Of a stretch of 7,520 bases of DNA, positions 1 through 5,378 are shown piece by piece; position 1 is the stretch's first letter; each line of letters opens with the position of its first letter. This DNA comes from Methanobrevibacter sp. (GTDB lineage: Archaea > Methanobacteriota > Methanobacteria > Methanobacteriales > Methanobacteriaceae): the NCBI GenBank assembly GCA_017404125.1, contig JAFRCZ010000055.1, positions 1-7,520 of the forward strand. The letters are read 5' to 3'. Made by a program: the position numbers and the translations under genes. The notes under the pieces are model-generated. The model worked only from the letters and a program-made list of their open reading frames with translations. It was not told where the DNA came from and made no database searches.

Positions 1-96
1 AAACAAAATATTTTAAGTTATCTATTAAAATAATAATTTTAAAAAAAATAGTCTGAAAATAGTTAAATTGTTAATAAAAATAGGGCATAAATTAAT

Positions 97-182
97 AAAA
101 AAAATAAGGGAAAATAAGTGGAAATAATTTAAAAATAGTAAAAAAAATAGTAAAAAAATAAGGGAAGAGGAAGAATTAAAAA
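97..182 (-). terminator. Multi-tract oligo-U terminator downstream of the 200-aa gene
   Basis: On the minus strand, just past the TAG stop at 183-185, the sequence is pyrimidine-rich and carries four oligo-T tracts (plus-strand A runs at 152-158, 140-147, 131-135 and 97-104). A 15-base unit ending in ATAAGGGAA occurs twice, at 98-112 and 152-166. Archaeal RNA polymerase is known to terminate at such U-rich stretches without a strong hairpin. I infer that this ends the minus-strand gene set. The rest of the left edge (1-96) is A/T-rich with no gene seen. Confidence 0.5.
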
Positions 183-785
183 CTAACGTTCCTCACTAGA
201 ACATCTGTCAAATTTCATTTGCTTTGAAATCTCTTTTTTTCTTTTATCAGAAATTTCAGCATTCATTCGATTCATGAAATCATCAAACTTACGAGAAGCA
301 CCCAACTTAGCGCCATTTCCATCCAAAAATTCCTTTTCATTAGACTTTATAATGTTTGTTTTATTTAAATTGGATTTAATCATGGAGTATCTTACAACCA
401 ATTCATCATAAAACCATCTGACAGCAAAGCTATCAGAACTGCTTAAAGTGATTAGATGTTTAGTATATCCATTTTTTGAATAAACGATTTCTATAGATGA
501 GTATAATGAAGACAAATCTGATTGATTAAGTTTCAAATCAATTATTTCGCCGTAAAATATCTTCAAAGATCCTGTAGATTTACGTTTAAGCAAAGACTTC
601 TTATTCAGCAAAATGTAATTTTCTTCCAAGTAAGTTTCAGAGATGATGTTTGAACTCATGCAAGTCTTAGAATAAGATTGAGCATCCCCTCTGAAATCTT
701 CATCTTTAGAACTTAATCTTTTTTGCGAAAAAGAAAAATTAAGAAGATATTTTGGTTCTGATGAACTTTTGCTTTTTTCATTCAT
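183..785 (-). CDS. Hypothetical protein with a PH-like (bacterial PH type) core
   Basis: I do not recognise this 200-residue protein as a named family. No signal peptide or membrane segment is seen, so it is probably cytoplasmic. The N-terminus (1-50) is polar and Ser-rich and looks disordered. Residues about 52-138 have the rhythm of a PH-like fold: a YILLNKKSLL strand pair, FYGEIIDLKL (the 'conversion to I..I' strand typical of bacterial PH domains), IEIVYSKNG, HLITLSS, then a helix with RWFYDELVVRY. The C-terminus (165-200) is a charged helix ending in CSSEER. The ATG is at 785 with a poor ribosome site (GTGGT about 4 bases upstream). It is the last of three same-strand genes, 47 bases after the membrane-protein gene, so a shared transcript is possible. 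PH-like domains often bind lipids or proteins; any such role here is inference. Coding status is supported by length and by unbroken, non-repetitive sequence. Confidence 0.72.
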   Translation of the reverse strand: MNEKSKSSSEPKYLLNFSFSQKRLSSKDEDFRGDAQSYSKTCMSSNIISETYLEENYILLNKKSLLKRKSTGSLKIFYGEIIDLKLNQSDLSSLYSSIEIVYSKNGYTKHLITLSSSDSFAVRWFYDELVVRYSMIKSNLNKTNIIKSNEKEFLDGNGAKLGASRKFDDFMNRMNAEISDKRKKEISKQMKFDRCSSEER

Positions 786-801
786 AATACCACATTAAGA
801 T

Positions 802-819
802 TTTAAAAAATTTTTTAAA
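802..819. repeat. 18-bp perfect A/T palindrome between two minus-strand genes
   Basis: TTTAAAAAATTTTTTAAA is a perfect 9+9 inverted repeat with no loop. It lies in the 47-base gap between the membrane-protein gene and the PH-like gene. It contains an A6T6 tract, which bends DNA. It could be a TATA-like promoter element for the 200-aa gene or a T-tract terminator for the upstream gene; in this base composition chance is also a real possibility. Confidence 0.4.
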
Positions 820-832
820 GATTAATTGAATA

Positions 833-1237
833 TTAAATTGATGTGTTGATTTTTCCTTCAATAAAATACAATAGGATTAAATAAATCACCATAGATCCAA
901 AATAGAAAATGATGTCAATAAAATCAAATCTAGATCCTGGCTTAATAAATAAGGCCACATACTCCCATACAAATGATGCTAAAACTGTTACAAGAATTAT
1001 TAGCCAAAGATTTGTCAATTTAAAAGGATAAACAATATTTAAAAAGCTTAACAATACTACAATAGCTAAAAAATCATTGAAATAGAACATGAAAAACCAG
1101 TTGATTTCATGCAGGAAATGATTATTAAGGAAATAGAGAGACAAAGCTACAATCAATATTAAAAAATTATAGATTCTAAATCTTTTATTGTTTTTCTCAA
1201 ATGAAAATCTTTCAAATAGATCAGCTAAATTAAACAT
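833..1237 (-). CDS. Small four-helix integral membrane protein, faintly VanZ-like
   Basis: Counting from the ATG at 1237, this is 134 residues. An in-frame TTG at 1252 would add five residues (MLLIR). I prefer the ATG because a TGAT element sits 4 bases before it, while the TTG has a GGT only 2 bases away. After a short basic-amphipathic start there are four hydrophobic segments at about 23-38, 48-70, 76-98 and 106-126. Between the third and fourth is W-E-Y, then K-P-G-S, then a D..D stretch (FDFIDIIFYFGSMVIY). This loosely matches the pattern before the last helix of VanZ-like and related small membrane proteins, where acidic residues precede a Gly-containing helix. VanZ-like proteins are linked to glycopeptide or lipoglycopeptide resistance in bacteria; a function here cannot be assigned. 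The gene lies 34 bases after the acidic tail-anchored gene, probably in the same transcript. Confidence 0.75.
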   Translation of the reverse strand: MFNLADLFERFSFEKNNKRFRIYNFLILIVALSLYFLNNHFLHEINWFFMFYFNDFLAIVVLLSFLNIVYPFKLTNLWLIILVTVLASFVWEYVALFIKPGSRFDFIDIIFYFGSMVIYLILLYFIEGKINTSI

Positions 1238-1271
1238 TCTAATCAATAACAAATACCAATAATGAATTTAA

Positions 1272-1511
1272 TTAATCAAAAGTCATTATGAAAATAGCTA
1301 TCAATAAAACAATAACCATTAAAATAATCAATAAGGAAGTGTTGTTCAATGAAATGGATTTATAATACCCACTAAAACCGCCTTGATTATCGTAGTCTTG
1401 ATCATATTCTCTTTGATTATCATATTGGCTTTGAGAATCTTCATCATCTGTTTCTATAATCTGTTTATCCTTTACTTCATAATCATCAATTTCAATAATA
1501 TCGTCAGCCAT
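1272..1511 (-). CDS. Small acidic protein with C-terminal membrane anchor
   Basis: This unrecognised 79-residue protein has two parts. Residues 1-45 are strongly acidic (17 Asp/Glu against 3 Lys/Arg) and Gln/Tyr/Asn-rich, with YDNQ at 30-33 and 40-43 and a related YDQ between them. Residues 59-77 are one uninterrupted hydrophobic helix ending in TFD. There is no N-terminal signal peptide, so the likely topology is tail-anchored with the acidic part in the cytoplasm. The ATG at 1511 has GTGAT 4 bases upstream, a partial match to the archaeal GGTGAT ribosome site. A TATA-like box lies at a suitable distance, making it the first gene of the leftward set. A role as a docking or scaffold protein is conceivable but not shown. 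It could be missed by annotation because of its size; its clean domain division argues that it is real. Confidence 0.7.
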   Translation of the reverse strand: MADDIIEIDDYEVKDKQIIETDDEDSQSQYDNQREYDQDYDNQGGFSGYYKSISLNNTSLLIILMVIVLLIAIFIMTFD

Positions 1512-1547
1512 TTTATCACATTCTTAATATAATAGATATTGACACTT

Positions 1548-1560
1548 AAAAATTTATAAA
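1548..1560 (-). promoter_or_regulatory. Probable TATA box of the leftward gene set
   Basis: On the minus strand this reads TTTATAAATTTTT, close to the archaeal TATA consensus. Its centre is about 45 bases upstream of the ATG at 1511. With the usual 25-27 base spacing, the transcript would start near 1530 and have a short leader of roughly 18 bases containing GTGAT. A second TATAAA-type site lies slightly further upstream (1565-1573), so the exact box is uncertain. Confidence 0.45.
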
Positions 1561-1605
1561 TCTTTTTATAAATAATTGTTCTTAAAAAACATTTCTTTAA
1601 AAACA

Positions 1606-1621
1606 TTATAGATATCTATAA
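1606..1621. promoter_or_regulatory. 16-bp perfect palindrome, candidate operator
   Basis: TTATAGATATCTATAA is a perfect 8+8 inverted repeat inside the 224-base divergent spacer between the acidic-protein gene and the zinc-ribbon gene. It includes G/C at its core (GATATC), unlike the surrounding A/T runs. It sits about 95 bases from one start codon and 115 from the other, upstream of both likely TATA boxes. That position suits an activator or shared regulator site. No regulator is identified. The rest of the spacer holds only TATA-like A/T runs. Confidence 0.35.
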
Positions 1622-1667
1622 AAAGAATTAAAGTAATAATTAAATTATATTTAAAATATTTTAAAAA

Positions 1668-1689
1668 TAATATAAAAATATAAAAAATT
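1668..1689 (+). promoter_or_regulatory. Probable TATA region of the zinc-ribbon gene
   Basis: Two overlapping TATA-like elements, each reading ATATAAAA, lie about 50-65 bases before the ATG at 1736. Archaeal spacing from these would put the start of transcription near 1700-1710. The surroundings are so A/T-rich that the precise box cannot be chosen by eye. Confidence 0.35.
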
Positions 1690-1735
1690 ATTAAAGGATA
1701 TATTCAAATATATTTAAAAAATTGAAGGTGAAATT

Positions 1736-1966
1736 ATGAACCAATTTTGTCCAAAATGCGGGGCAAAGCTTTATGATATCAATGCTAGGTTTTGCAGCCA
1801 ATGCGGAGCTAATTTAACTGAAAAAAAGGAAGTTAATCCTAATGACTTGCCTGATGAAAGGATTGATTTAAGAGAAGGTATGACTAAAAGGAATACTGGA
1901 ATGTGGAAATCAACCAAATGGGGAAGACGAAAGAAAAAACCAGTTAATTGGGATATGGAAAAATAA
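1736..1966 (+). CDS. Small zinc-ribbon protein with basic tail
   Basis: This is a 76-residue protein. Its N-terminus is a classic zinc ribbon: C5-P-K-C8-G and C20-S-Q-C23-G, with 11 residues between the two CxxC pairs, four cysteines able to hold one Zn2+. It matches the zinc_ribbon_2 type domain usually found at the N-terminus of prokaryotic proteins. Here nothing follows except an acidic-polar linker (28-48) and a basic Trp-containing tail (WKSTKWGRRKKKP, 57-69). No membrane segment is present, although many proteins with this ribbon carry one. The ATG has a good ribosome site, AAGGTGA at 1725-1731, and a T7 tract follows the stop, so it may be its own transcript. The basic tail could bind nucleic acid or acidic protein; this is inference. 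The function is unknown. Confidence 0.82.
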   Translation: MNQFCPKCGAKLYDINARFCSQCGANLTEKKEVNPNDLPDERIDLREGMTKRNTGMWKSTKWGRRKKKPVNWDMEK

Positions 1967-1968
1967 TA

Positions 1969-1975
1969 TTTTTTT
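1969..1975 (+). terminator. Oligo-T terminator after the zinc-ribbon gene
   Basis: A run of seven T begins 3 bases after the TAA stop, with no clear stem. It fits the archaeal oligo-U termination signal. The following spacer up to 2039 holds A/T-rich sequence and the next ribosome site. Confidence 0.4.
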
Positions 1976-2039
1976 AAATTGAAGAATTAAAAATAAATTA
2001 AAATATCGAATAAAATTCATAATTATTGGAGATTATAAA

Positions 2040-2387
2040 ATGAAAACAAAAGAAGAGATTGGAGAAAAGATTGAAGTATTAAACGATAAGATTGCAGGAT
2101 TAAGAGCTGAAGAGGAAGATTTGACCAATGAACTCAAAGTAATCCTTGCAGGTTCTGAATTGCAATCAATCATGTTAACAAGCACTTTAGTCAGCTCTGA
2201 AAGTCAAGTCCGTGACTTGCTTGAAAAATTCGAACAAAGGGCTGAAGAGTTAAATTCAAGATATGAAGAGGCATCAATCGAAGGAGATGATGCAGCAAAA
2301 AATCAGCTCAATGCCATGATCTGGACAAATGATATAAGATTAGACACCATTAAATGGGTTCTTGAAGAAGATGATGAAGAAATTTAA
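2040..2387 (+). CDS. Hypothetical acidic coiled-coil protein
   Basis: This 115-residue soluble protein is unrecognised. It is almost wholly helical by composition: residues 1-37 show heptad-like spacing of Ile/Leu with many Glu/Lys (IGEKIEVLNDKIAGLRAEEE), and residues 55-82 form a second charged helix (VRDLLEKFEQRAEEL). A short Ser/Thr-containing turn at 38-54 could make this a helical hairpin. The C-terminus (92-115) has two Trp residues and ends in an acidic EEDDEE. It has no cysteine and no membrane segment. The ATG is preceded by GGAGAT at 2028-2033, a strong ribosome site. The next gene begins 66 bases downstream on the same strand. A role as a small scaffold or partner protein is possible but unsupported. 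Confidence 0.78.
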   Translation: MKTKEEIGEKIEVLNDKIAGLRAEEEDLTNELKVILAGSELQSIMLTSTLVSSESQVRDLLEKFEQRAEELNSRYEEASIEGDDAAKNQLNAMIWTNDIRLDTIKWVLEEDDEEI

Positions 2388-2453
2388 GCACTTCTAAACA
2401 GTTCTATTAAATTTTTAATTAATAATACTAAGAAATATTTTAGAGACCAAACC

Positions 2454-3764
2454 ATGAAAAAGATTATTCCGTTATTGCTTTTATCATTAATCATTTTATG
2501 CCCAATATTTGCTGAAAGTGTTGATGCAACCACTGTGTTTTTAACTTCAGACAATTTGCATGAGCATGATGCAGATTTTGCAAGATTAAATGATATCAAA
2601 GATAGAATTGAATCAAAAACCAATGGAAACATTATTGTCGTTGTTGATGATTCGGCTTCAAATCCCGGAGAAGGGACACGGGTAATGGCAGCGAGATGTG
2701 ATGTAGCTGTAACAATCGCAGGAGCTTGTGCAGGAAACCTAGTTGACCTTGCAGACTATTCCACTAAAGTCAGCAAAAAGATTATCTATGTAAATGCCGG
2801 CACACTTGATTTGAATACTATAAATTTCCTTAGAAGATCCTATGATGACAACTGGTCACATTATACATTTGCATCAGTGCAAAGCCCTGGAAAATTCTTG
2901 AATGATGCAGGAATAACCTTGATTCAGCCTGCACAGCTATATCCAAATGAGTGCTATAAAGGAATAATCGCATATGACAGTGATCATGTGAATGAATACA
3001 TTGCAGATGAAATCATTAAAGCAATTTATGCAGGTTCAGATGATAACAAGCAATTGGATACAAATTTAATAGTTTATCATCAAATGGACCCTAAATACTT
3101 GGCAGAAGATTCCAAAAAAATCGTTGATGGATATGGAAGCGACATGCAGGAATCCTATGGTTCCTACACTACCCAGCAATTGTTATACATGAGCGCTTCA
3201 TACATTGGAGGATACAGTTTGGAAGTTCCTAAATCCTATGAAGCTCCGGATAATCCTCAAAAATATTCAAGCTTTACAAAAGGGGAATATTCCTTTAATG
3301 ATTACTATAATATGGCTGATATAGTAGTAGATTATATGAATAAAAATGGAAAAGCACCAGATTCCATCAACTATGAAGGTGCAAACATAGGCTATTATGA
3401 TTTGGTTTATAATTTTGCACTCCTTACAGAAGACGATACAAGTGCAAGCAATATGAATTTCCCATCTGAAATGGAATTCCACAAATACTACAGCAATTTC
3501 ATATTTGATATATTGCCACTTGGAATCATAATCATTGGAATAATCGTGGTCTTAATAGTTATTAGAAAGATAATTAAAAGAATAAGAAGAAGAAAAGAAA
3601 GAAAACAAATGAAAAAGAGAGGAAGAGCAAGAGGCAGAGAAAGACAGACCAGAAATCTTAGAAAATTCCACAAAAGCATAGATTCAAGTTATTATTCAGA
3701 TTACGATTATCCTTCCAATCAGCCAAGAAGATTAGATAGGCAAGATAGAAGACGCAGAAGATAA
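2454..3764 (+). CDS. Secreted, membrane-anchored wall-associated protein with pseudomurein-binding-like segment
   Basis: This is a 436-residue protein. Residues 1-20/25 are a Sec signal peptide (MKK, hydrophobic core, possible cleavage after IFA or VDA). Residues 26-195 form an alpha/beta domain that starts TTVFLTSDN and contains NIIVVVDD, PGEGTR, VAVTIAGACAGN and KKIIYVNAG. It resembles a domain I recall from Methanobrevibacter-type surface proteins without an assigned activity. Residues 278-324 resemble the pseudomurein-binding repeat: A.IV.DYM.KNGKAPD.I.Y.G..I...DLVY.FA. A single membrane helix lies at about 350-370. Residues 371-436 are a polybasic tail (29 Arg/Lys of 66) with a Tyr/Asp/Ser patch (411-420). 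The expected topology is outside N-terminal domains facing pseudomurein, with the tail in the cytoplasm. The ribosome site is weak (GAGA only), but the signal peptide fixes the start. Binding to the wall is inferred from family resemblance; whether it also has enzymatic activity is unknown. Confidence 0.85.
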   Translation: MKKIIPLLLLSLIILCPIFAESVDATTVFLTSDNLHEHDADFARLNDIKDRIESKTNGNIIVVVDDSASNPGEGTRVMAARCDVAVTIAGACAGNLVDLADYSTKVSKKIIYVNAGTLDLNTINFLRRSYDDNWSHYTFASVQSPGKFLNDAGITLIQPAQLYPNECYKGIIAYDSDHVNEYIADEIIKAIYAGSDDNKQLDTNLIVYHQMDPKYLAEDSKKIVDGYGSDMQESYGSYTTQQLLYMSASYIGGYSLEVPKSYEAPDNPQKYSSFTKGEYSFNDYYNMADIVVDYMNKNGKAPDSINYEGANIGYYDLVYNFALLTEDDTSASNMNFPSEMEFHKYYSNFIFDILPLGIIIIGIIVVLIVIRKIIKRIRRRKERKQMKKRGRARGRERQTRNLRKFHKSIDSSYYSDYDYPSNQPRRLDRQDRRRRR

Positions 3765-3811
3765 AAGTAGAATATTATTTTCTAAAATGATTAATTACAA
3801 GGAGTTTAAAA

Positions 3812-4741
3812 ATGACAGAATCTCAAAAAACAAGAGAAAATGAAGAATATATTAATAGCTTAAAAGATGAAATAAGCTATTTAAAAGAGATTCTAGCCAG
3901 TAAACTCTTTGAAGAAGATTATTTAATTAATTTCACTTGCAGGGAAATTGAAACAGACTACTCTTTAAAATTTGGAGTTTATAAATACAAGATTAAGGAT
4001 TATAAGCTTCGAATTAAAAAAACAAAAAGAACTATGGAATTGATCAAAAGAATGGTTGATAAGCAATCAACCAATCAGTTCAATAAAGAAACTGAAGATT
4101 TAGAAAAAAACCAAATCAAAATTAATAGAACAAAAATCAATAAGCCAAAAATCAATATGCGAGAAATTGAAAATCATATTGAAAATGAGTTTAAAGAGGA
4201 AGATTTTGAATTGGAAACAGAAACAGCAAAAGTGAATATCCTTATTGAAGAGCATAAAAACAATTTAAGCAAGAAACAGGACTTTAAGGAATTGCATAGC
4301 ATTTATAAGGATTGCATTAGAAAAATTCACCCAGATTTATTGCTTGAGCCTACAGATTATGAAGAAACCTTATTTTACAGTTCTAAAGAAGCATATGAAG
4401 ACAGAGACTTGGAAGAATTAAAGTCTGCACAAAATCTTATAAATATGCATAATATTGAAAATATTCCGGAGACTTTGGAAGACTTTGAAAGCTTAAGAAA
4501 TAAGCTGGAAATAAATATTGAATTGGAAGACAAAGAAATTTCTCAAATAACCAACTCTAAACCATATACCCAACAAAAATTCCTATTGGATACTAAAAAA
4601 GTCAATAGCTATAGGGAAGGATTAGTAACTTCCTTATTGGAAGTTGAAAAAGAGTATATTAAACTTAATAAAGAGTTAAGTGAATTGAAAAAAGAGAATA
4701 ATCTCAGTTACAGATTAGATTTAACTAAAAATCATAACTAA
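3812..4741 (+). CDS. Coiled-coil protein with embedded J-domain-like HPD segment
   Basis: This is a 309-residue soluble protein, very rich in Lys/Glu/Ile/Asn. Residues 1-85 are charged helices. Residues 101-115 are a short KIN-repeat linker (KIN at 103, 108 and 113). Residues 157-211 look like a J domain: helix II (LHSIYKDCIRKI), the HPD triad at 173-175, then helix III (FYSSKEAYEDRDLEEL) with the EAY..GDLE-like ending typical of divergent bacterial J-domain proteins. Residues 265-297 form a terminal coiled coil. HPD is the known motif by which J proteins stimulate DnaK/Hsp70 ATPase. The zinc-finger and substrate-binding domains of true DnaJ are absent. The ATG has a strong AAGGAG site at 3799-3804. 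The gene lies 47 bases after the wall-associated gene, so co-transcription is plausible. A role as a specialised Hsp70 co-chaperone is inference; the J domain could also be degenerate. Confidence 0.82.
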   Translation: MTESQKTRENEEYINSLKDEISYLKEILASKLFEEDYLINFTCREIETDYSLKFGVYKYKIKDYKLRIKKTKRTMELIKRMVDKQSTNQFNKETEDLEKNQIKINRTKINKPKINMREIENHIENEFKEEDFELETETAKVNILIEEHKNNLSKKQDFKELHSIYKDCIRKIHPDLLLEPTDYEETLFYSSKEAYEDRDLEELKSAQNLINMHNIENIPETLEDFESLRNKLEINIELEDKEISQITNSKPYTQQKFLLDTKKVNSYREGLVTSLLEVEKEYIKLNKELSELKKENNLSYRLDLTKNHN

Positions 4742-4763
4742 AAATAGCCTATTTTTTATTTTA
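4740..4763. terminator. Hairpin plus T-tract between convergent genes
   Basis: AAAAATA at 4740-4746 pairs perfectly with TATTTTT at 4750-4756 around a GCC loop, and the T tract continues as TTTTTTATTTTAT on the plus strand. It begins at the stop of the J-domain-like gene and lies 38 bases or less from the stop of the converging acetyltransferase gene. It is best seen as the plus-strand terminator. The minus strand gives only a T5 run, so use in both directions is uncertain. Confidence 0.5.
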
Positions 4764-4778
4764 TAATTATTAGGAATG

Positions 4779-5225
4779 CTAATTATGAATTTGACCTGTG
4801 CTAAATAGCATAACATAAGCATCAGATCCATCTTCATAATAATTTGGTACTTTCCTGTCAATCTCAAAGCCAAATTTCTGATAGAAAGCAACTGCTGCAT
4901 CATTATGAGACTTTACCTCTAAAGTAATCCTATGAATATCAATGTTTTTAAATATTGTTATAGCCATCATAAGCAAACGAGTTGCTATGTGCTGACGACG
5001 GAATTTCTTATCAACTGCAAGAGCAATTATATGTCCTAAACCTTCTTCTTTTACCCAAAATATGATATATCCTACGATTTCACCATCTTCAACTGCTACA
5101 AGAAATCCTGTGCCTATTTCATACAATTGCTGAAGAATAGCTATTTCATAAGGTGTTGAAAAAGACTCCACTTCAATTTGATAAACCCTTCCCAAATCAG
5201 AAGGGACAAATTCACGAATAAACAT
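4779..5225 (-). CDS. rimI: GNAT-family N-terminal (ribosomal protein S18-alanine type) acetyltransferase
   Basis: This 148-residue protein is a full-length GNAT enzyme of the RimI/ARD1 group, which moves acetyl from acetyl-CoA to the N-terminal alpha-amino group of proteins. It starts with IREFVPSDLGRVYQIE, the usual first strand and helix. Then come FLVAVEDGEIVGYIIF (strands 2-3), motif A HIIALAVDKKFRRQHIATRLL (62-85, acetyl-CoA pyrophosphate loop) and LEVKSHNDAAVAFYQKFGF (102-120, with N108 and Y114), and finally the RimI hallmark YYEDGSDAYVM (129-139). In motif A the normal RRxGxG/A is RRQHIA, so His79 replaces the glycine. The ATG has AGGT 6 bases upstream, and a TATA-like box is further up. 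In archaea this type acts broadly on protein N-termini rather than only on S18, so the symbol marks the family. It is divergent from the UPF0146 gene across a 153-base spacer. Confidence 0.92.
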   Translation of the reverse strand: MFIREFVPSDLGRVYQIEVESFSTPYEIAILQQLYEIGTGFLVAVEDGEIVGYIIFWVKEEGLGHIIALAVDKKFRRQHIATRLLMMAITIFKNIDIHRITLEVKSHNDAAVAFYQKFGFEIDRKVPNYYEDGSDAYVMLFSTGQIHN

Positions 5226-5254
5226 ATAAAAACCTATCTATTAACAAATTTACT

Positions 5255-5270
5255 ATTAATATTATAATTT
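5255..5270 (-). promoter_or_regulatory. Probable TATA box of the acetyltransferase gene
   Basis: The minus strand reads AAATTATAATATTAAT here, TATA-like and centred about 37 bases upstream of the ATG. This would give a leader of roughly 11 bases carrying the AGGT ribosome site. The same spacer must also hold the promoter of the rightward UPF0146 gene, for which TTTAAAAAT (5309-5317) and ATATATAT (5345-5352) are candidates. Confidence 0.35.
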
Positions 5271-5378
5271 ACTCAATTAAAAAGATTTCTAAAATCTGAA
5301 AAAAAACTTTAAAAATAGAACATATTAAATTATTAAAAAAATAAATATATATTAAGAAAAACTTAAAAAGGAATCAAA

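Noticed and set aside
1..182. Possible CRISPR-like or tandem repeat array in the A-rich left edge
   Set aside because: The repeats are short A-run units without constant length or unique spacers; they fit oligo-U terminators better.
1512..1735. Possible structured RNA or riboswitch in the divergent spacer
   Set aside because: The spacer is almost pure A/T with no G/C-rich stem; in such AT-rich genomes stable RNAs stand out by higher G+C, and none is seen in any spacer.
2384..2632. Minus-strand open frame overlapping the start of the wall-associated gene
   Set aside because: It is antisense to the signal peptide and first domain, with no ribosome site; the plus-strand protein explains the region.
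3267..3679. Two hydrophobic minus-strand open frames (3267-3482 and 3488-3679)
   Set aside because: Both are antisense to the pseudomurein-like segment and the basic tail; hydrophobicity is the expected mirror of Lys/Arg/Glu-rich codons.
183..4741. Defence island or toxin-antitoxin system
   Set aside because: No nuclease, helicase, reverse transcriptase, STAND ATPase or recognisable toxin motif is visible; the small genes are better described as envelope, coiled-coil and chaperone-like.
4721..4903. Minus-strand 60-residue frame within the acetyltransferase gene
   Set aside because: It is a different frame of the same strand over a well-supported GNAT gene.
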